From the NCBI GenBank assembly GCA_947497295.1, contig CANMFU010000002.1, positions 248,001 to 312,000 of the forward strand: a stretch of 64,000 nucleotides of DNA, read 5' to 3'. The notes beneath the pieces are model-generated. The model had not been told where the DNA came from. It saw only the letters and a program-made list of their open reading frames with translations, and did no database searches. The position numbers and the translations under genes were made by a program. The DNA is from an uncultured Roseovarius sp. Lineage in GTDB: Bacteria > Pseudomonadota > Alphaproteobacteria > Rhodobacterales > Rhodobacteraceae. Shown here piece after piece: positions 60,517 to 64,000 of this stretch; the first letter of the stretch is position 1; each line of letters begins with the position of its first letter.

Positions 60517-61386
60517 ATGCGTACACTCTGGTGTATTGTCGCATTTGCTGGTGCGTTTGCTATCGCAGCAACAGAAACCCGGGCTCAGATCTCGTTCGAA
60601 GACGATCCGAACCCCGGCTTCTCCGCGCTTATCGAGGACGAAACGATTGTTCTCGAGCTCATTACTGCGGACAGCGACAACGACGTGGGCCAGCAGGTCG
60701 GAAACGGCCAGGTCGTCGACCCGCGGTTCTTCCAAGCCGTACTCCGCATGCGCACAGGGGGCACCTGCACGGCGTCGCTCGTCGGTCCGGCCGTCATCCT
60801 GATTGCGGCGCACTGCGTCGATGAGAGTCGGCGGATCGTCTTCGCAGCCGGTGCCGCCCAGGTCGCGGGGGTCTGCCGGATCGCTCCAACCTACAATCCC
60901 GTGCGCCACCACGACGATTGGGCGCTGTGTCTTCTTGAACGCCGCGTGGCGCCGGGCTCGCTCACCTTCGAGACGGTCGATACGGAAGCCCGGCCGCCCG
61001 CCGGGACAAGCGTGGCGCTGAACGGTTACGGCTGCACGTTCCGCGACGGTCCGCTCGATGGTCGCCTGAGGATCGGCTTTTCGACGACGGCCAACCGGCC
61101 GGCCGGGTTTCGCCGCGAACCCTCCGCGATCTACACAAAGAGCGATGTTGGGCAAGGCGAGGCCTTCCTCTGTCCAGGCGACAGCGGTGGCCCGCTCTTC
61201 GTGATGAACGACGACACCTCCGGCCCGCGGCGGATCGTCGGCGTCAATTCGCGGACGACCTTCGAGTACGGGGTATCGGTCTTCTCGGCAACCGCTGCGC
61301 CTACGGCCCGGGCCTTCATCGCCGATTTCGTCGATCTGACCGGTGCCAAAATCTGCGGGGTGAACCTTGAAATCGGCTGCAAATAA
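60517..61386 (+). CDS. Secreted trypsin-like serine protease (S1 family)
   Basis: This 289-residue protein has a signal peptide (MRTLWCIVAFAGAFAIAATE, cleaved near RAQ). The S1 triad is visible: His99 in LIAAHCVDE, Asp134 in HHDDWALCLL and Ser223 in CPGDSGGPLFV. Extra cysteines (TGGTCTAS, GVCRIAP, GYGCTF, CGVNLEIGC) suggest disulfides in the exported enzyme. GGAA lies 8 bases before the ATG at 60517. Its stop overlaps the next protease gene by 20 bases, so the two are co-expressed. The target is unknown. Confidence 0.88.
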   Translation: MRTLWCIVAFAGAFAIAATETRAQISFEDDPNPGFSALIEDETIVLELITADSDNDVGQQVGNGQVVDPRFFQAVLRMRTGGTCTASLVGPAVILIAAHCVDESRRIVFAAGAAQVAGVCRIAPTYNPVRHHDDWALCLLERRVAPGSLTFETVDTEARPPAGTSVALNGYGCTFRDGPLDGRLRIGFSTTANRPAGFRREPSAIYTKSDVGQGEAFLCPGDSGGPLFVMNDDTSGPRRIVGVNSRTTFEYGVSVFSATAAPTARAFIADFVDLTGAKICGVNLEIGCK

Positions 61387-63637
61387 ACGCGGGTGGGCTG
61401 CGGGATTTGCCCTGGCGCTGGCCATAGGTCAGGTGGCGCAGGCCGAAGGGTTTCTCCAGGTCCAGCTCGATCGGCCCATGACGCCTGAGATGCGTCTCGC
61501 ACTTGCAGACATCCTCGATCCCCTGACCGATCATGCCGCCCTTCTTGCCTCGGTGCAGCAGGCTGTGTTGGCCCAGGAACTCGTGCAGCAGGGGATCTTG
61601 CCGGTGCCGGCTCCGAGGCCTGCGAGCCCGATCCTTCGCCCGTCACTCCAGCGGGAACCCCTTGTCGCCTATCAACTCGACCGGAACACGCCCGGGGTCG
61701 GGGAATTCGATTTCGTGGGGTTGCGCAACCCCACGATGATGAATGTCGGCGACACTCCGGCCTTCATCGTGGCCGAACGCGACTCGGACCTCCTGCGCGC
61801 CTACGGGATCGACCAGCTTCCGGTCCCCATCGACGGGTCGGAAGGTGCCGAAAGCGTCGCCGTGCCGCTTTCGCGGCTGCAGATCGCAACGCTCAATGCC
61901 GCCCCCGACGCACGCATCTCGGATGATGTGACGCCCGTGCTGCTCAATTCCGATGGCGTGCGGAGCCTGGCGCGGCTCGATCGTGATATCGAAGTGCTCG
62001 GCCAATCAACCCGCACGTTTGAACTCCCCGCGGATGCGCCGCCGACTGAGGAACAACTCGCTGCGCTCGAAGCCGCATTCGAAGAAGCAGGGCTTTCCCC
62101 GCCAGTCCTGACCGAGACGCTTGCGGACGTCGAGGTCGACGTCGGTCCCGGTCGAATCGAACAGACGACCGCCGACGGCACCTGCACTGGCGAAGGGCCG
62201 GGATGGCCGTTCGATGCAGCCAGCGTGGCCGATATCATCGCCCACAACATCGAGGTCTTCGGTCGCCTCGGCATCCGTCGGTTCAGCCGGACGGAGGTCA
62301 TGGTTGTCGATTCAGGTCTGCCGGATGCGCTCATTGAGCACGATACCGTCGCGCCCTTCATTAATGTCGACCTTGCCGCCAGCCTCGCGCCCGGCCGCTA
62401 CGTGCGCGACACAGGTCTGGCGAAGACCTGCACCCGCCGCACTCGTCCGCCGCTCCGGCACCGACACGGCTTCGTCGCGCCCGCCGGGCAATTGGGCGAA
62501 TGCCTCGACGTGGCCGACAGGGCGGAAATCATTCCACCCCGCCCGTCCGAAGGTGTCTTGAACTACGTCTGGGACCACGGCGGGTTCGTTGGCGTCCTGG
62601 CCGCCGGCGGTCCCGATCTTATCGCGCGCGCTGATGATCTCGACCGATTCGTCTCGATCAGCTTTGCGCGCGTGATGCGCGACGACAACAACGCCCTGCG
62701 CGCCGACCCCAGCGACGTCACGGCCGCCATCGACTTTGGGCTGAGGCGCGAAGTTCCGATCCTGAATCTCAGCCTGCGCGTCAATGAGATCGGGGACCAA
62801 ACGATCTTTCCCAAGCTTGTCGAGTACTGGCGACCCGAGACCGGATTGACCGTGGCGGCGGCGGGCAATTCCGGCGGTGTGCTCGATGCGAACTCACGGG
62901 CCTTTCCCGCTTCGGTGGTAGCCTCGCCGCGAGACAATCTCATTGTCGTCGGCGGTGTGGAATGGGGCCCGGGGGGAACGATCCGCGCCTGGGAGCAAAG
63001 CAGCAGATCCCCCACAATTGTTGATATAGCGGCCCCCGCGCGTGCAATCCGGTCGTTCGATGGTGACGGCAACCTGTCGTGCTATCTTGGCACGTCGGTG
63101 GCCGCACCACAGGTCAGTTTCGTCGCGGCAATTCTCCATTCCATGGGCATGACGCGACCGGCGGCGATCAAGCGGCGCATCCTTGCAACCGCCGATTTCA
63201 ATTTGGAATTGGTCGCTGAAGAGCGCGTGCGCGACGGCCGGGTGCTGAATGCGCCGCGCGCGCTCGATGTCTTTGCCGACTTCCTCTGGCGGCGCGGCGC
63301 CTCGACGCCCGAGCGGGTCGAAATCCTGGGCCACCCCGCCGTGAGCGGCAACAGCTTTCTGAAACTCTGCGCCACCGGGGCCGACTACAACGGCTGGATC
63401 GACCTCATACGCCTTCACGCCTTCGAATGCAAATCCGGCGGCGAGGCGCGGATCTGGCGGGACGCCAACGAGGTATCCGGCATCAGCAACCTCGACACGA
63501 CCTGTACGCCGCAGGACGACGCGCCGCTGGTGGTCCGTGTCGGGGCAACCGAGGAGACGATCACGCTCGGCGAGATCGACAGACTGGTGCCCAGCCGCTT
63601 CCGGGCCGCGTTCGCTCTTGACACGCCGCCGCTGTGA
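61367..63637 (+). CDS. Secreted subtilisin-like serine protease (S8 family)
   Basis: This protein of 756 residues uses a TTG start at 61367 inside the trypsin gene. A GGGGTGA stretch lies just upstream and a signal peptide follows directly (GWAAGFALALAIGQVAQAEG). A long N-terminal region of about 280 residues precedes the S8 domain. The catalytic residues are Asp315 (VMVVDSGLPD), His404 (WDHGGFVGVLAAGG) and Ser577 (YLGTSVAAPQVS), with the oxyanion Asn in AAAGNSGGV. A cysteine-containing C-terminal region of about 110 residues follows. The His context and the large N-terminal region are unusual for S8 proteases. It is co-encoded with the trypsin-like gene. Confidence 0.87.
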   Translation: MKSAANKRGWAAGFALALAIGQVAQAEGFLQVQLDRPMTPEMRLALADILDPLTDHAALLASVQQAVLAQELVQQGILPVPAPRPASPILRPSLQREPLVAYQLDRNTPGVGEFDFVGLRNPTMMNVGDTPAFIVAERDSDLLRAYGIDQLPVPIDGSEGAESVAVPLSRLQIATLNAAPDARISDDVTPVLLNSDGVRSLARLDRDIEVLGQSTRTFELPADAPPTEEQLAALEAAFEEAGLSPPVLTETLADVEVDVGPGRIEQTTADGTCTGEGPGWPFDAASVADIIAHNIEVFGRLGIRRFSRTEVMVVDSGLPDALIEHDTVAPFINVDLAASLAPGRYVRDTGLAKTCTRRTRPPLRHRHGFVAPAGQLGECLDVADRAEIIPPRPSEGVLNYVWDHGGFVGVLAAGGPDLIARADDLDRFVSISFARVMRDDNNALRADPSDVTAAIDFGLRREVPILNLSLRVNEIGDQTIFPKLVEYWRPETGLTVAAAGNSGGVLDANSRAFPASVVASPRDNLIVVGGVEWGPGGTIRAWEQSSRSPTIVDIAAPARAIRSFDGDGNLSCYLGTSVAAPQVSFVAAILHSMGMTRPAAIKRRILATADFNLELVAEERVRDGRVLNAPRALDVFADFLWRRGASTPERVEILGHPAVSGNSFLKLCATGADYNGWIDLIRLHAFECKSGGEARIWRDANEVSGISNLDTTCTPQDDAPLVVRVGATEETITLGEIDRLVPSRFRAAFALDTPPL

Positions 63638-63704
63638 CGACGGACCGGTGGGCATCGCAAACCCGCCCCGGCGCCTGCCGGGCATCCAAAAGGGAGGAAG
63701 TCAC

Positions 63705-64000
63705 ATGAAGCTATCGGCCTTCATCGCGGTGATCTCTGCCGCTCTTCTGCTCGGTTCGCCTCTGCTGGCGCAGTCGAGTTCCTCGCCCCCCTCCGACGTG
63801 CCGGCCGATGCGGCAACGGCGATCGGCGCGCCCGCGATGTCGCAGATGAGCGATGCATCGGCCTCCGAAGCGCCCGAGGTCGGCCCCGAGACGCTCGCGG
63901 GCGACCAGTACATCTACACAACGCTTCGTGTGATCACGGCCGGCGACAACCGCGGATGCGGCGCGTCGGACTGGTCCTGCATGTCGCGTCTCTGCGCTCA
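63705..64000 (+). CDS. Secreted protein with cysteine-rich region (cut by right edge)
   Basis: Starts with GGGAGGAAG 5 bases before the ATG. The signal peptide MKLSAFIAVISAALLLGSPL ends LLAQ and is followed by a Ser/Pro/Ala-rich linker, then YIYTTLRVITAGDNRGCGAS and DWSCMSRLC. The gene lies 67 bases after the S8 protease in the same direction, so it is probably the third gene of the operon. It runs off the window, and no family can be assigned. Confidence 0.75.
   Translation, partial: MKLSAFIAVISAALLLGSPLLAQSSSSPPSDVPADAATAIGAPAMSQMSDASASEAPEVGPETLAGDQYIYTTLRVITAGDNRGCGASDWSCMSRLCA

Noticed and set aside
60370-61425. Leftward frame opposite the trypsin-like protease
   Set aside because: Only the part below 60369 shows IS110 motifs. 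The rest is antisense of the protease gene.
1-64000. CRISPR arrays, tRNA or rRNA genes, phage structural genes
   Set aside because: No regularly spaced repeats, cloverleaf-like segments, rRNA-like sequence or phage structural proteins were noticed on reading. A dedicated search could still find a short RNA.

Overview
The window looks like a chromosomal (or large-replicon) segment of a GC-rich marine-type alphaproteobacterium, most likely Rhodobacterales/Roseobacter group. This rests on gene content read by eye: a cydDCABX operon, an opgG-opgI-opgH-opgC operon arranged as in Rhodobacter, IS91/IS110/IS3/IS1182 relics, and the style of the predicted proteins. No rRNA, tRNA or CRISPR array was seen.

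Left part (1-23.5 kb) is mostly ordinary metabolism and envelope genes. It opens with the 3' end of an octaheme cytochrome c gene and its cytochrome b partner, then a decayed IS1182 element. Next comes the leftward cydD-cydC-cydA-cydB-cydX operon, followed by two secreted DsrE-like proteins. After it lie an EF-hand gene split by an amber codon, an SLC13-type permease, a short HPF/RaiA-like protein and rsgA. The rightward opgGIHC operon makes and succinylates periplasmic glucans, and it is followed by an fdtA/fdtB sugar-aminotransferase pair and two glycosyltransferases.

Middle part (23.6-40.7 kb) is a catabolic island bracketed by two inverted, damaged IS3-family orfA copies, with an IS110 relic and a truncated arsR at the left edge. 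It holds an amidohydrolase, a polyamine-type ABC importer, an HpaB-like flavin hydroxylase, a LysR regulator, an ArgE-like deacylase, a trimethylamine-dehydrogenase-like iron-sulfur flavoprotein, an aldehyde dehydrogenase, a DUF1028 protein, a RidA protein and a flavin monooxygenase. Two nearly identical 15-bp dyads with LysR T-N11-A spacing sit upstream of the leftward importer operon (also the divergent hydroxylase-lysR unit) and upstream of the leftward oxidative operon. This suggests one regulon covering the whole island, probably for a methylated amine or amide whose identity cannot be read from sequence.

Right part (40.7-64 kb) is a patchwork of accessory DNA. From 40.7 to 53.5 kb there is an array of probable orphan immunity genes (two GAD-like/Tdi1-like, one intact and two broken PoNi-like, a DUF600-like protein, Sel1-like and ankyrin-like proteins), a run of very small coupled membrane-protein genes and several gene relics, with no recognisable toxin gene. 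Then come a succinate-semialdehyde-type dehydrogenase and an MDR reductase, followed by a nested wreck of a relaxase, two IS110 fragments and an IS91 element. The window ends in a three-gene secreted cluster: a trypsin-like protease, an overlapping subtilisin-like protease with a TTG start, and a signal-peptide protein cut by the window edge.
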